64,000 nucleotides of DNA from Silene latifolia (taxonomy: Eukaryota; Streptophyta; Magnoliopsida; Caryophyllales; Caryophyllaceae), in contig NC_133532.1 of assembly GCF_048544455.1 (NCBI RefSeq), forward strand, positions 16,990,948 through 17,054,947. Direction: 5' to 3'. The stretch's first letter is position 1. The number at the start of each line of letters is the position of its first letter. A program made the position numbers and the translations under genes. The notes below the pieces were generated by a model. It was not told where the DNA came from. It ran no database searches and was given only the letters and a program-made list of their open reading frames with translations. Positions 1 through 11,790 of the stretch are shown in pieces.

Positions 1-78
1 TAGTTTGCAATGTTTCCTCCTTAATTTTTTTTTATTCTAGCTTGTTTACTAATGTTTGGAATTGTTCTCTTTTTGCAG

Positions 79-3000
79 GACCAAAATGAAGAAGTTGAGG
101 TAATTAAAAAGATATTGACTTTTGGCTCATTTATCAGGTTACTGGAATAATTCTTATTTTACCACTTCCAGAACGTAGTAGAGCTGATTCCATATATCAT
201 TTATTTTATGTTTGATGTTATCTTTTTAAACGGATTTTTATTTTCTTCCAAAAAGTGGATACTGGATAAGATAGGGTAATTCTATTTTTGAAATGTTTCT
301 CCATACATGGAGGCCAGAAGAAATATTTGCAAGATTAGATAAGTAGAGAAAGAAGTCGTCTTTACTCTATAGACTTGCTGGTATGAGCAACAAAAAACGA
401 TATATTAGAAGGGCTAAACATGTGAAGCATGTTGATGATGGAGTTCTCATTAAAGATGACGAGTAAAATGTTAGATGGAGGTTTCACTTCATTACCCTGT
501 TTTATCTAGAAAAATATATTGCAGAATTAAACATCTCTTTAAGAATAGTCAATCGAAAGTATTTACGGAGAACTAAAGATGAGAAAATCAGAATGACAAT
601 GAAAAAATAGTGTCGAGGGATCTAATAAGTAATAAGGTCTGTTGACAACTTGACATGGCTATTGAGGTTGGAGTCGTCTCGAGGAGAGAATACTCAAGTC
701 CTTAGCAACACTTTTCTAAAGAACTGAAAATTTTAAGGCGCTGTCATAGTGGAGGTAAAGTACTCTCTTTTTATAAGATGCATTTCGCATCCTTGAATGA
801 CAATTGACAAACAGCAACTCGAGGCTGTTTCTGTGCACTAGGCGATTGACTAGTATAATCCTTTAGACTCTTAGCATTAAGTTCATTAATTTTTGGTCTA
901 TGTTTCCACTAAATCTTTGTACCTCCGACTATCATTACAGCTCCTAGTCTCAATGTAAGATGCATTTTTTTTTCCTTATAACGCGATATGGCTAATGGAT
1001 TTGCAAGTTAGATCATTACTTTTTAATGTCATGCAGCCATGGATTTCCCTCAACTATCACAGCCCAGCTACTGACCTTGCACAAACATATCTGAGGAAAA
1101 TGGTGACAAAAGAGAGCAGCACGTTGCAGTTTTCTATGAATCCGTACTCCTTTTGTCTATATTCCTTATTTTGTTGATTTTATTTGTTAATTTATTTTTA
1201 TATTGGTTAACTCAAGCTTTGTGTAGGTATGATTACTTGAATTCCTTGTGTCCTGGAGCAGTGGTCAACAAGACGGAATCAAACGGAATATCAAGAAGGT
1301 ATAAACATTTCACCTTGGAATGCCACTGCTAATTGCAAAATACTCACATATTAGATTCCTTACTTTTTCCTACTTTATGATTAAAATGCTCAAACGTGCT
1401 GCCATGTTTAGGATTTACATTATATGTAATTGAGTTTAATTCATGTGTTCATGTATATTTTGATTTATATAGATCTCTGCTCCCCCTGCCATTAGAGGAA
1501 CGACTGAAGAAATTGATTCTCGAGGTATGCTCTAGTCCTTACCTCGGAACTTTCCATTTTTTGGTTAACTGCTACGCTGAAAAGAAATAGTTGTCACTTT
1601 GGTATTTTGCTCTGTACTAGTATAGTTGTGTATATAGCTTCTGATCTTTTTCCACCTTCATGTTGAGGAACAAAATTAATTGCGATTTTTTTGAATATGT
1701 GCTGCTTTAGTTCATTTCATCTTGAAAGAATGTGAATTTTGTGCTCATTGCTTTTGTTCATTAGAATGGCTGCACTTGCAATTGTTTATTGCATGATCTT
1801 AATTCTCAGTTTTCCTTTTTCTTTTTCGGGTGAGTTTGGGAGGAGACCAACATTCGTTGCGGCAGTTTCGGGAAAGTGGCAAACATGATTAATTAATCTA
1901 CCATGCGTAGGATTTACCAGGGCATTGTTGATTTCAAAAAATATGCCTAGGCTTTAAATAGACTACGATGAAGTCTTTTTTTATATCCTAATAATGTAAA
2001 TTTGAGGCTTTTTAGGTTGCGCGTCTTTCCCTTCACCTTTGTCATGTGGTCTAATTCCTGAAGGGCTCGTTCGATCGTTCCCTCTTGCACTTAGGCATCA
2101 TGGAGCCAAAGATTCATTACTCTTTGGTTATGGATTATAATGGAATAAATCAAAATGGCTCACTAAAGTGGCTGCGCTTCTTTCCTTTGTGAAGTAGCGG
2201 TCCTTCGATGTAGTTTTCGGCGCAATTTTCATCTTGGGTCATTCGGAAACAGCCTCTTTGTGTTGCTAACACAAGGGTAAGGCTGCGTACATCCGACCCC
2301 CCCTTACCCCGCAATTTGCGGGAGCCATTGAGGCACTGGGGTAATGTTGTTGTTGTTGTTGTTGTTGTTGCTGTTTAAAAATCAACCAAACTCTCGGTTA
2401 AGATCATTTAGCCCGAATATTGTCATTTGGGTTGTTCTTTTTTCTTGGATGGCTAAACTTCTCTTGTATAGTAGTTAGAAAATCATGCATGCAATGGTGC
2501 ACGTATATGAGAGGCTCCGTTGTGGGAGAATACAGTTATTCTCTTTATGATGCAAGGAACTTTACAAGAATTGGAGAAGGTTTTTACCGAAAGCATCTTA
2601 CGAGGTGGGAGTCAATCTGAGACCATAATAGAAAAGAAAGATGTGTGTGTGTGGGCGGGGGTCTTTGACAATCACAGAGGGTGAATCATTTATTCTCGTA
2701 GGAATGTTATATTTGTTGAGTTTGATTGGCATAGATACTGGTTTTGATTTTGATATTGGCCTTGGCCTACAGATACCTTCCTTTATCGATCAGTAAACCT
2801 TTTACACCCAGAATAATTTCTGCTTTTTCTGCATGATTTTTTTTCCAAGGCTGGTGCAGTGTGTACTGTTGACCTTTTTGTGTAATATTAAGTATCCCTT
2901 GTGGCCTTATCACGGAATGATTACTTGTTTTCTTTTTTGCGTTTGATATGATGGTGCTACATATGTTAATTGAAAATTTCTCATACTTGATTTCTAAACT

Positions 3001-6000
3001 TGCTTTCTTACATACTATAATTCTGTAAGACCTTGTTTGGATGGAATAATTTGGAAGGAAAGGAAGGGACAGGAAAAAGGACGTATTCAAATCCTTTGTT
3101 TGGTTAACAAATAAGGTAGGAGGAAATGGATGGATCCATTCCATTTTCCCACCCTCAAGTCAAATTAAAATCCCTCCAACATTGGAAAGATATGAAGGGA
3201 AATTGTATTCATGTTCCAAACACACCTCATCCATTCGCCCTCTCATTCTCTTCCACCCTTTCCCTCCCCTCACTTTCCCTCCCAAAATTTTATCCAAACA
3301 AGGCCTAAGTTTATTTTGTCAAGACTGTTAACTATTGAGCACTGACATTTCAACTACTTAGGGACCTCATGTTCAACGGTTTAACGTCATCAAGCATGTT
3401 GCCCCTGATGTTTCTGCTGAAGATGTTCTAAAAATTGTTCAACAACATGCTAATTTAGTGCAAGGAGTATGGGTTTCAAAAAGTCATGACCGATGTAATA
3501 CCGGACTTGAAAAATTGTGTAGAGATTACATACTTTTTCTATTCACCCAGAATCCAATCATAAAAGAGTCGGAGTTAGAAAGTCTGGGACATAGGAAATC
3601 TACTGCAAAAACAGTTCTTCGTAACATAGCAGTTGAAAGACCATATTGTAAAGATTGGAAGTTCGTTGAGCCTACAGATGTGTTGTTCATAAAAAATTAT
3701 CCAGATATCGCCGAGCATCAATGGAACACATGGCAGGCACATGGGAAATCTGTACAAGAAAAACTTATTCCAAAGGCTGGCCTGAAAAGACCGGTTCTAT
3801 CTGTGCCTTCTGTTGAAGGTTTGGATAGATCAACGCATGAGGCCCGTTCAGCAAGCACATCGATGTCAAAAGAAGCTCGAGAAGCCCTATCAAAGGTTTT
3901 GGGAAAGCTCTTCTTAACTCACAAGGTTTGCAGGTTAGTTTGTCCACTGCCATTTTATTGTGAGTAGGTTTTCCAGTGAATTATGATGAATGAACTATAA
4001 TAGTTGGGCAGGTTTAAATTTAAAGGATATAATAGATTAATAGGTGAGTACATATGTTTGATGGGGTATATGCTGATAGGCACATATGGGTACTTTGGGT
4101 TCAAATGTAAGGGGTATAGTAGTACTTTATTTTGGTGGGTGCGGCGGTAAAAAATGCGCAATTCCGTTGAATTGGCCAACACAGGTGTAGGTGGTACTAA
4201 GATTTTGAGCAATTATTGTATTGTTGTACCATTTTTCCGTCTTTTTCTCTGTTAGAGAATTTATCTAAATCCAAGCTGTTGATATATAATTTTATACAGC
4301 GTGAAATCTTTTTGGTACTGCACTTGATAGTCCCATCGCTCAACTTTGTAGGAAATAATATTAATAACTACCGGTAGTACTTGATAGGAGTTAAAATAAA
4401 AATTGTTCATCAACGTCCTTCGGGTGTAACTTTTTCTGTCATTGTCCTGTGGATGTATGACGATGACCTTGATTAACGATAGCAGGAGAAATAATCACTT
4501 AAGTTTTGCTTTACCAGTTTCCAGGCAATTCATCAAGGCCTCCGGGATACTGCTGTGTCTATGTCTGTCCTTCCAAAGGTAGGTGCCAAAAATAGTGCTG
4601 TAATGGCAGCTGTGAAGAATGTTGTTGATGCCCCTATCGAAGAGCTCCAGGCTATCATAAATGAATATGCTATTAATGTTCATGGTCTGTATGTGTTAAA
4701 GTCATCCTCAGAGCACCCAGAATTGAATCCATTAAGGTAGTAATTTCATTTTATTCTCTCCACTGCCCTTGGGTTTGTTTTTCTTTGAGGAATTTCACAC
4801 ACACTTTTTGTCACTTTTATCTTTAATAGATCATTGGTTATCTCAGGAAGGGAAGTAGACATATCATGATAAGTAATATAAGAAAATTTATAGACAGGAA
4901 GTAAGATGTAATTTGAGGTGATTCTGTGGCCCACATTGGTCTGGACATTATTGGTGTGGGTACAACATGAGTATTATCATCCCTTACAGTTTTCAGAGCC
5001 TACCGTATTGTCTGCATTTTAATTAATGTCTCTCTTCTTGGCTGACACCAACACCTACTAACTAGTACTACCATACTTCTGATTCTGATCTATGTAAGAA
5101 ATTGTGCAGCAAAGCCTTTTTCATTGTTGTTAATGGTTAAATTATATTCATGCCCGTCTCCTTTACTCTGCAGGAATGATATTATTGACTTGTTTCGTGG
5201 AAAAGAATCGGGTGCAGCGCTTAGGAAAGGTGAAATCATGGAAGCCTCCAAGAATAAACCTGTCACAACAAGTGAATTTCAGAAGGTCAGTGGCTCCCCT
5301 CCCTTTTTAAAAAATGTGCACTGCTTTCATTTAGACAGGCCTAGAAGAAGGATTTTTTTAGTGATACATTCTTATTATCAGGTAACTGCCTCCCTTAGGT
5401 GAAGGATGGCCATTTAGTAAATTTAACACGAAACGGACCCTCCCCTTAACCACCACCAGCGAAAAATAACCATGAACTTGTTTGGTTCAAGTTTTCCTAG
5501 AACTTGGCAGTTTTATTGTTAATATTCTCCTCTGTATCATACTTCATCATTTTACAATTTGATTCTTTGTGAAGAATTCCTCATTTAGGTGATGACAACA
5601 ACAATGAGAGCCTTAATCCTGGAATGATTTGGGGTCGGCTCACATCAGTCATCGACTGGTTAAATAAATAAATAAAAGAAAAGAGAGGAAATAAGAAAAG
5701 GGCTAAAAGAAAAGGGAAACACGTAAAACACTAACCTATGAGAGTCATAAAAAAGTTGATTTTTTTTCAAAAGAAATTTAGAGAAGAGAAAAACAATAAA
5801 ATAAATAAGTAAAGGGCAGCCTAGTGCAGGATGGCGTTCCCGCAAGGGTCCGGGGAAAGGTTCCCACCATAAGGGTGTAATAGAAGAAAGCCTTCCCTTG
5901 CCATTTTGGCAAGAGACCGTTCCAAGGACTTGAACCCGTGACCTCTTGGTCACATGACAATACCTTAACTAGTGCGCCGAGGCTCCCCTTCTCATAAGAG

Positions 6001-8205
6001 AAAAACAATGGATAGAAATAAAAAAAAGGGTTATTTCATAACAATAATCCATCCTATTGGTGGTCTGCAATAATCACCCCATCCTATCAACAATCCCAAT
6101 TAAATCCATCCTAAGCACCATACCTTCTAATAACGAACAAGCTGATAGTTTTTGAAGTTTATGTTGGAATATTTGATAGTTTATGGACAACCTAGCTGGT
6201 ATATGTGAAGTTTATGTGTAATATTTTCAAGTGATGAATCAAGAATTTGGTTGATTTGATACACATAAACATCACAAAATATCAGCTGGTTCGTTATTAG
6301 AAGGTATGATGTTTAGGTTGGATTTAATTCGGATTATTGAGTGATTATTGCAGACTACCAATAGTATGGATTATTGTTATGAAATAACCCTAAAAAAAAT
6401 CCAAATCAACTCATGAAAAAGTCATTCAAATATTGAGAAGGGTAAAAGTTTGTGAAGTCTAAAATATGTAGTAACTTAAATAACATTTTGAATAATTCTA
6501 TTATTAAATAAATAAGAATAAAACTGTCACCTGCCACTATTCTTTCCTCCCATACATATTGCCTTCTCCATCGTCATATTTACTCTAATTTCAAGGAACA
6601 TCATATTGTTTTCATTCGCCTTTATTCATATTTTCTTGCCTTCCTCCACCCCTAGAATCTTATTCCTCTTTATCATTTTATTTGTTCCCAGCCTTTAAGC
6701 CGCCCCCCCCTCCATAACCAGAGCATCAATTGGTCTTTGTTTCATACCGCCAAATAATCTCTACTCTCCATCGTATTATCCTGTATAAAAGTAACTCATA
6801 TCTTTTCCCTAATACCTTACTAAACTAACCAGTCTTATGTATGGCCACAGATTCTCCTTAGCATGCACATTTCTGTCACATTAATCTTTGTATGGTCACA
6901 CATTCATAGTTGCATACACTTCTCTGCCACATTCATTTTTGCTATGTGAGTATGTGACACTCTTCTACAATCTAACACTTGATGAGTTGGTGCCATTTAC
7001 CACTAGAGGCATAATTGTCGTGCGGTAGACTTTACTCTTAAATCTATTAGGCATGTGAGGATCATAGGGATCATATATTAACCTTGTGGCACTCTCCCAC
7101 CTCAACCAATCCGCGTTAATTCTATGAGCCATACCACCATTTAAATTTCCATCCTTTTCGATAATAGAGGCCTACATAACAACAAAAAGAGGATTCCTGA
7201 TTCCTGATTACATTTCTCATCAAAAAATAATCATCCCAATCTATCTGCCTACGCTCTAAATATTTAGTCTTAAATATACTCAGCCCAAGCCTAAGCCTCT
7301 AGCTTACAATGTACGACTTCAAAGTTCCAATCTCATTTCCACTACTTGTTTGTCTCATCAATCAACTCAATTTGTGCGAACATCATACGTCAAGGAATAT
7401 CATCTTGAATAGACACATTAGTTTAATTCCGAGATAATTGAATGGGAATAATCTTGATCACATTTGTTCTTAGACAAGGGGATGAGTAATTTTCCACCAT
7501 GTTGATGATATCTTTTTGAAGCATGGTTACCTATTAGATTCCCCCTAAAAACGCCCAAACTCCAAGCTTTTTCAAAACCCTCGTGTTGGACCCACCATTA
7601 CCTGCTTACTCGCTCTCATATTACTCCACTCTTTCCATAAAAGAGCCGATTATTTCTCATCTAAAATAAGAATAACCTTACCTACACATGAGATACTCAT
7701 CACCCATAGTACTTAAATAGAAAACCCGTACTCTGAAGTTTCATGTCTTCACATTTTACTCTCTTATTCTTTAGCTGTCATCGCATCATCATCATATATT
7801 TCCAAGTTGTGTAAGGCTTTACTTTTTATTCATCTGTGATAAATATTTTAATCAAACTTGAACAACTACTTGAATGAGGGCGAGTAATAACCTTAACTCT
7901 TGAACTTCGTCATTTCGATTTCTCAACTTTTACTATACATTATATCTTAAATGTATCTTAAATGTGACCTATAGGAAAACAGGACAATAAAACGGGGTGG
8001 AGAGAGTATGTTATTGTCCTCTTAGTGTGAACGACTATTAGTTACCACTGGATCCTGTCATCTTGTGCACACCTATTAAAATTTTCTTTTGCAGGTCATC
8101 AATGAATATTGCGTTTCCAAAGGTGGGGCGTGGGTGCTTAAAAGCGGTGATGGAATTTCATCCAATGATTGGCAATCCATTTTCAAGGCAGCCAAATTGC
8201 TATAA
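79..8205 (+). CDS. RPC5: RNA polymerase III subunit RPC5 (3' part of gene)
   Basis: Partial gene cut by the left edge; the 3' 421 codons are visible. Exons: 79-99, 1037-1143, 1227-1298, 1473-1524, 3362-3933, 4518-4736, 5174-5285 and 8095-8205 (TAA at 8203-8205). All borders are AG/GT and phases agree. The protein begins around DQNEEVEPWISLNYHSPATD and ends SIFKAAKLL. It resembles plant RPC5/Sin-like proteins: the YHSP..T.LA block, then LPLEERLKKLILEGPHVQRF, then winged-helix-like segments. RPC5 is a peripheral, TFIIF-like subunit of nuclear Pol III, which transcribes tRNA and 5S rRNA genes; that role is known for the family. Of the introns, 100-1036, 3934-4517 and 4737-5173 hold nothing I recognise. 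Intron 1525-3361 holds a SINE and a Tourist MITE, and 5286-8094 a SINE, a MULE and a LINE relic. Family identity comes from recall of homologues. Confidence 0.85.
2240..2373 (+). mobile_element. Angio-domain SINE fragment (Au-like) in RPC5 intron
   Basis: The 3' part of a tRNA-derived SINE, including the conserved plant 'Angio-domain' (GGTAAGGCTGCGTACATC), then a GC-rich hairpin-like GCAATTTGCGGGAGCC, ending in a (GTT)n tail at about 2347-2373. The 5' tRNA-like head is missing or unrecognisable, so the copy is 5' truncated. Confidence 0.75.
3029..3305. mobile_element. Tourist-like (PIF/Harbinger) MITE
   Basis: 277-bp element in RPC5 intron 4 with inverted ends GACCTTGTTTGGAT and ATCCAAACAAGGCC, flanked by TAA on both sides (3026-3028 and 3306-3308). 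The 3-bp TAA duplication and the ends are typical of Tourist elements. No coding capacity. Confidence 0.8.
5798..5995 (-). mobile_element. Full-length tRNA-derived SINE (Au/Angio type)
   Basis: Read on the minus strand it starts GGGGAGCCTCGGCGCACTAG, with box B in GGTCACGGGTTCAAGTCC, followed by the AGGGTCCGGGGAAAGG-type body. It is flanked by a perfect 14-bp duplication, AAGAGAAAAACAAT, at 5784-5797 and 5996-6009. This supports retroposition of an intact, fairly young copy into RPC5 intron 7. Confidence 0.85.
6028..6390. mobile_element. Small Mutator-like element (MULE-MITE)
   Basis: 363-bp element with long inverted repeats of about 140 bp per arm (outer ends GGGTTATTTCATAACAATAA and its complement). 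It is flanked by the same 9-bp TAAAAAAAA at 6019-6027 and 6391-6399. The 9-bp duplication and long arms point to Mutator. There is no gene inside. It lies 18 bp after the duplication flanking the neighbouring SINE. Confidence 0.85.
6930..7550 (-). mobile_element. Decayed RTE-clade LINE reverse transcriptase relic
   Basis: On the minus strand around 7300-7440 the reading QDDIP.RMMFA..ELIDET.K matches the plant RTE reverse-transcriptase block (DIPWCMMFADDIVLIDETR in family members). It is interrupted by several stops, and the second catalytic Asp region is altered. Flanks at 6930-7290 look related but are too decayed to align by eye. Boundaries are approximate. Confidence 0.55.
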
Positions 8206-8448
8206 TGATAATATTCAGGTATATTATCATTTTTCCTCATCTCTGCACTATTTGTTTGCCTTGATGTAGATTAGAATAGAGTCATAGACTGAAGAATTCT
8301 GTATATTTATAAACATTCCCCTGTATCGATTATTGAAATTTTACACACTTGTGATCATAATTCAAAACTGGTACACTTTGCAAGAACTATGATAATCATT
8401 TGTTCCAAATATTTCCCAAAATTTATGTGCTGTAAAATTGGTCAGTTG

Positions 8449-8801
8449 AAATCAGAGTGTGAGTCAGTAACTCTCTAAGATAACTCTCTAACTATCTTGG
8501 GAGTGTATTTCTTGATTTTTTATTGGATGCTCTGCATCACATTCCTGATGATCTACCTGAATTTCTACGACTTGTGGTTGAAATGAATTTACCTTGTCGT
8601 TTTTGACCAATTTCCTGTTTATTTTCTTTATTGAAATCAGAGTGAGTAGTAACTCCCCAAGTATCTTGGGGATGTATATTTTGATCTGATATTGGATGCT
8701 GCACAACACTCCTGATGATCCACCTGAATATCTACGACTTCTGGTTGAATGAATCTTACTTTGTCGTTTTTGACCAATTTCCTGTTTATTTTCTTTATGT
8801 G
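8449..8801. repeat. Tandem duplication, unit about 185 bp
   Basis: Two direct copies, about 8449-8632 and 8633-8801. Both start GAAATCAGAGTG, carry ATTGGATGCT and CCTGATGATC.ACCTGAAT, and end CTGTTTATTTTCTTTAT. They have diverged by substitutions and small indels, including an extra block in copy 1. They lie 244 bp after the RPC5 stop codon. The stretch 8802-9840 holds nothing I recognise. Confidence 0.85.
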
Positions 8802-9841
8802 CTCAGGAATTTTAGGTTAACAACTCTTTTCCTCCATGGACCTTCTACGCCGTTGCCAGAAAAATTGATTGTGGAGAATGTACAGAATTCACAACTCGCT
8901 AGTCGCTCCTGCATTCTCATTTTGCTTGTCATATGCACTACTTAGTAATTATTGCAAAGTTTACAAAGTGTATTAAACTAAGTAGGCAAGTAAGTAATGC
9001 ACAATCTAGGCAGTCTGATGTTAAAGTGCTCGAGGTAATTTTGGCTGCTCGCTAACTATTAATACAATTACCAACACTTCTTGATAACAAATTTTCGATT
9101 GCTACATATTTGTAGATTGTTGTCACTGCCCTTTGAGCTTCCTTAAAAGTTAAACCTTTGAAGTTGATTTCGTTCACAATTCACAAATACGGAGCATCAT
9201 TTTTTTTGCTGATGCTTTCACATTCCTTACACATAATCGTAAATTGTAAAATACTTGGATTATTGTGTTTTTCATTCAAATAGGTTACGTAGTCTATGAT
9301 CCATCATCTCGGAGGGCCCGGACTAGGTTTAAGGGTAGGCTTTACACAGTTTAAGGCTAGGGTAGGCCACCGACATTTTTGAGGACTTAATGTGGTGTTA
9401 TTGCCTATCTATAGGGGAAATGGATCCTCTCCATTTCCTTTATCTCCATTTCCTCTCACAATATCTTTAAACAATAATCTCTCCTTTTATTCTCATTTTC
9501 CTTTATTTTGATGCGTAAATTTAGAACCGTTAGATATTGTCAACATGCGATCCACCATTAATAGGAACTTACCTCTCCATTTCTTTTTAGGAAATAGAGA
9601 GAAATTGGGCTCGATATATTTTAACTCAATAGAAGTCGAATTCCTAACTTTAAGGTGTGGACTTTTTATTCAACCCTTGTTGGATGACTTAATTGTGAAC
9701 GGCATTGTAGTACTCCGTATGTAAATATAGGATGACTTTAATTGTATACGTAAACGTACAAGTGTTCCATGTAAGTCTTTTGTAATACATTTTCTAAATT
9801 TATGTTTGATGTTAATACTTTTATGAAACACTAGTTTAAGG

Positions 9842-10150
9842 TAGAGTTAGAAAAGTTGACTCGACCCGGTCCGTCTGATTCCAATCCCAGCCTGACAGAA
9901 CATGGAAAATTAACACCACCACCACCCTCGAAATCGACCTGCACACCCGACACAACCCGATGATTAGTGGGCTGAATCGAACTTGGCTCGATCCGATATT
10001 TACACGATGAGATTGATGATTAACAATTATTAAGCTTAATATTAATCATAATAGAAGTGATTTATTTTTTAGCTTGTAATGGTTGAAAACTAGACTTACG
10101 GTGAAATTTTTTGAAGTAATTAGACTTGATAATGAGCTGACTAGATTAGG
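9842..10150. mobile_element. Degraded copy of the (CCCGA)-rich hAT-like MITE
   Basis: Contains CGACCCG words, GATGATTAGTG and the core words AACAATTATTAAGCTTAA. These are shared with the better copies at 12980-13619 and (inverted) 21360-21726. Ends are not clean and no target duplication was found. Confidence 0.5.
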
Positions 10151-10344
10151 TACATTTTAAATTGAACCACTAGTCTCACTGTCCCTTATCAAGTTTATAA
10201 GTATCGAACAGACTATAAATACATAAAGGCATACAGTAAGTCTCGCTTAAAATGTAGAATTTGAACAAGGACAGTAGGGCGATACCTGACAGTGAATCAA
10301 AATAGATTACAAAACATGCTGTTTTATCTATGAATATATGATAT

Positions 10345-10542
10345 ACTCCCTCCTATTCACCATTTTCTTCCCTATTTCCTTTTACGGATTATTCACGTTT
10401 TCTTCCCTATTTCATTTTTTAGGTTGATTTGTGTGGTCCAAATTCAATAGCATGTGGGGTAGTGTGTTTTATGTGGTCCAAATTCAATTTCTTATTTCTT
10501 GTGCAAAAAGGAAAGGGGAAGAAAATAGTGAATATGAGGGAG
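10345..10542. mobile_element. Stowaway-type MITE
   Basis: 198-bp foldback element with CTCCCTCC...GAGGGAG ends and a TA duplication at 10343-10344 and 10543-10544. The arms (TTCACCATTTTCTTCCCTAT and its complement) pair over tens of bases. Confidence 0.8.
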
Positions 10543-10550
10543 TATTGATT

Positions 10551-11098
10551 ATAGGGCAGAGCAAAAAATCCGATTATCCAAACTGATCAGATATCCGATT
10601 CGAATCTGATCCGAATGTTTGGATATCTGATCCGAAAGTTAAGTTTGGTTTGGATATCTGATCCGAAATCTTTGGTTTTGGTTTGGATATGGATATTAGA
10701 ATTAAAACATTTGGATATCCGATTCGATCTGAAACTATAGTTTTCTAGTATAATTTCGAGAAAATAAAATTTTATTTGATACAACAACTTAATTAATGTT
10801 TAAAATATTAGAGAAATATCTAGGTGGTCCTTAAATTTTATGTCGAGAACATTGGAATAAGAACACTAAAGAAAATCATCATGTAAGACTATGAATATAA
10901 TCGTGTTTCAAACTTAATTTTAAAGTAAATTCTAAAGTACGGATATCCACATCCGATCCGATTATTTTGGATACTCGGACATTGGATATCCGAAACATTT
11001 GGTTTGGATATTGGATATCTAACTTCAGGATTTTTAATATGGATATCCGATCCGAACTAGCACTTTGGATCAAATATCCGATCTGTACTCTGCCCTAT
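10551..11098. mobile_element. hAT-like non-autonomous element of reiterated ATATCCGATCC words
   Basis: 548-bp element with perfect 11-bp inverted ends (ATAGGGCAGAG and CTCTGCCCTAT) and near-identical 8-bp flanks (TATTGATT at 10543-10550, TATTGAAT at 11099-11106). The inside, on both arms, is built from degenerate repeats of GGATATCCGATCCGAA. There is no transposase. It inserted right at the edge of the Stowaway before it. The stretch 11107-11790 holds no gene; part of it (11155-11205) repeats words from 10250-10300. Confidence 0.75.
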
Positions 11099-11790
11099 TA
11101 TTGAATGTGCCAAAAAAATATATATGATATATTGACCAAGCACACTTTGGCGATTCTAGAATTTGAACAAGGGTGCTAGGACAGTAGGGCACCTGACATG
11201 TAAGATATTCCATAAAATAAATAAGTATTACATTAATATCTAATTAAGTTATTTTATGAAAATTAAGTTGGTCCATTGTAGGCTGGAATTTACCTAGGAT
11301 TTTGTTTCCACTATTGTCTCCCATAAGTTACCAATCACAATTTAGGAAACTGTTCAGTTGACTCTTTGATGACAAGAGTCTATATATGGGGAACATATTT
11401 ATTCTGATTAAGGTTCACCGAGCCTACCTCATTAAGAAAATACACCATCTAAGTTGTGAGTAAATCCCGTCATTTCGATTTTGGCCTCATTAATTTTAGA
11501 CTATAAAACTTTCATGACAGTGACATCATAAGAACTCTGTGCGAAATTTAAATGACGAGATCTTGATTAATTATTCGCGAACAAATATATGTAGTTTGAT
11601 GATGAATTCCTCATCAACCATCAATTGTTGACATATAAACTTTACAATGTCAATGTCATTTATTTCTTCACTATACATTTGATATCTGACATCAAGTCTT
11701 GTGTATTTACAATCAAAATTACGCGGTACAAATTCTTATACGCGAGTAGTTTTGTATTTACTGTCTGTATTATGTACGTATCTTCAATTC

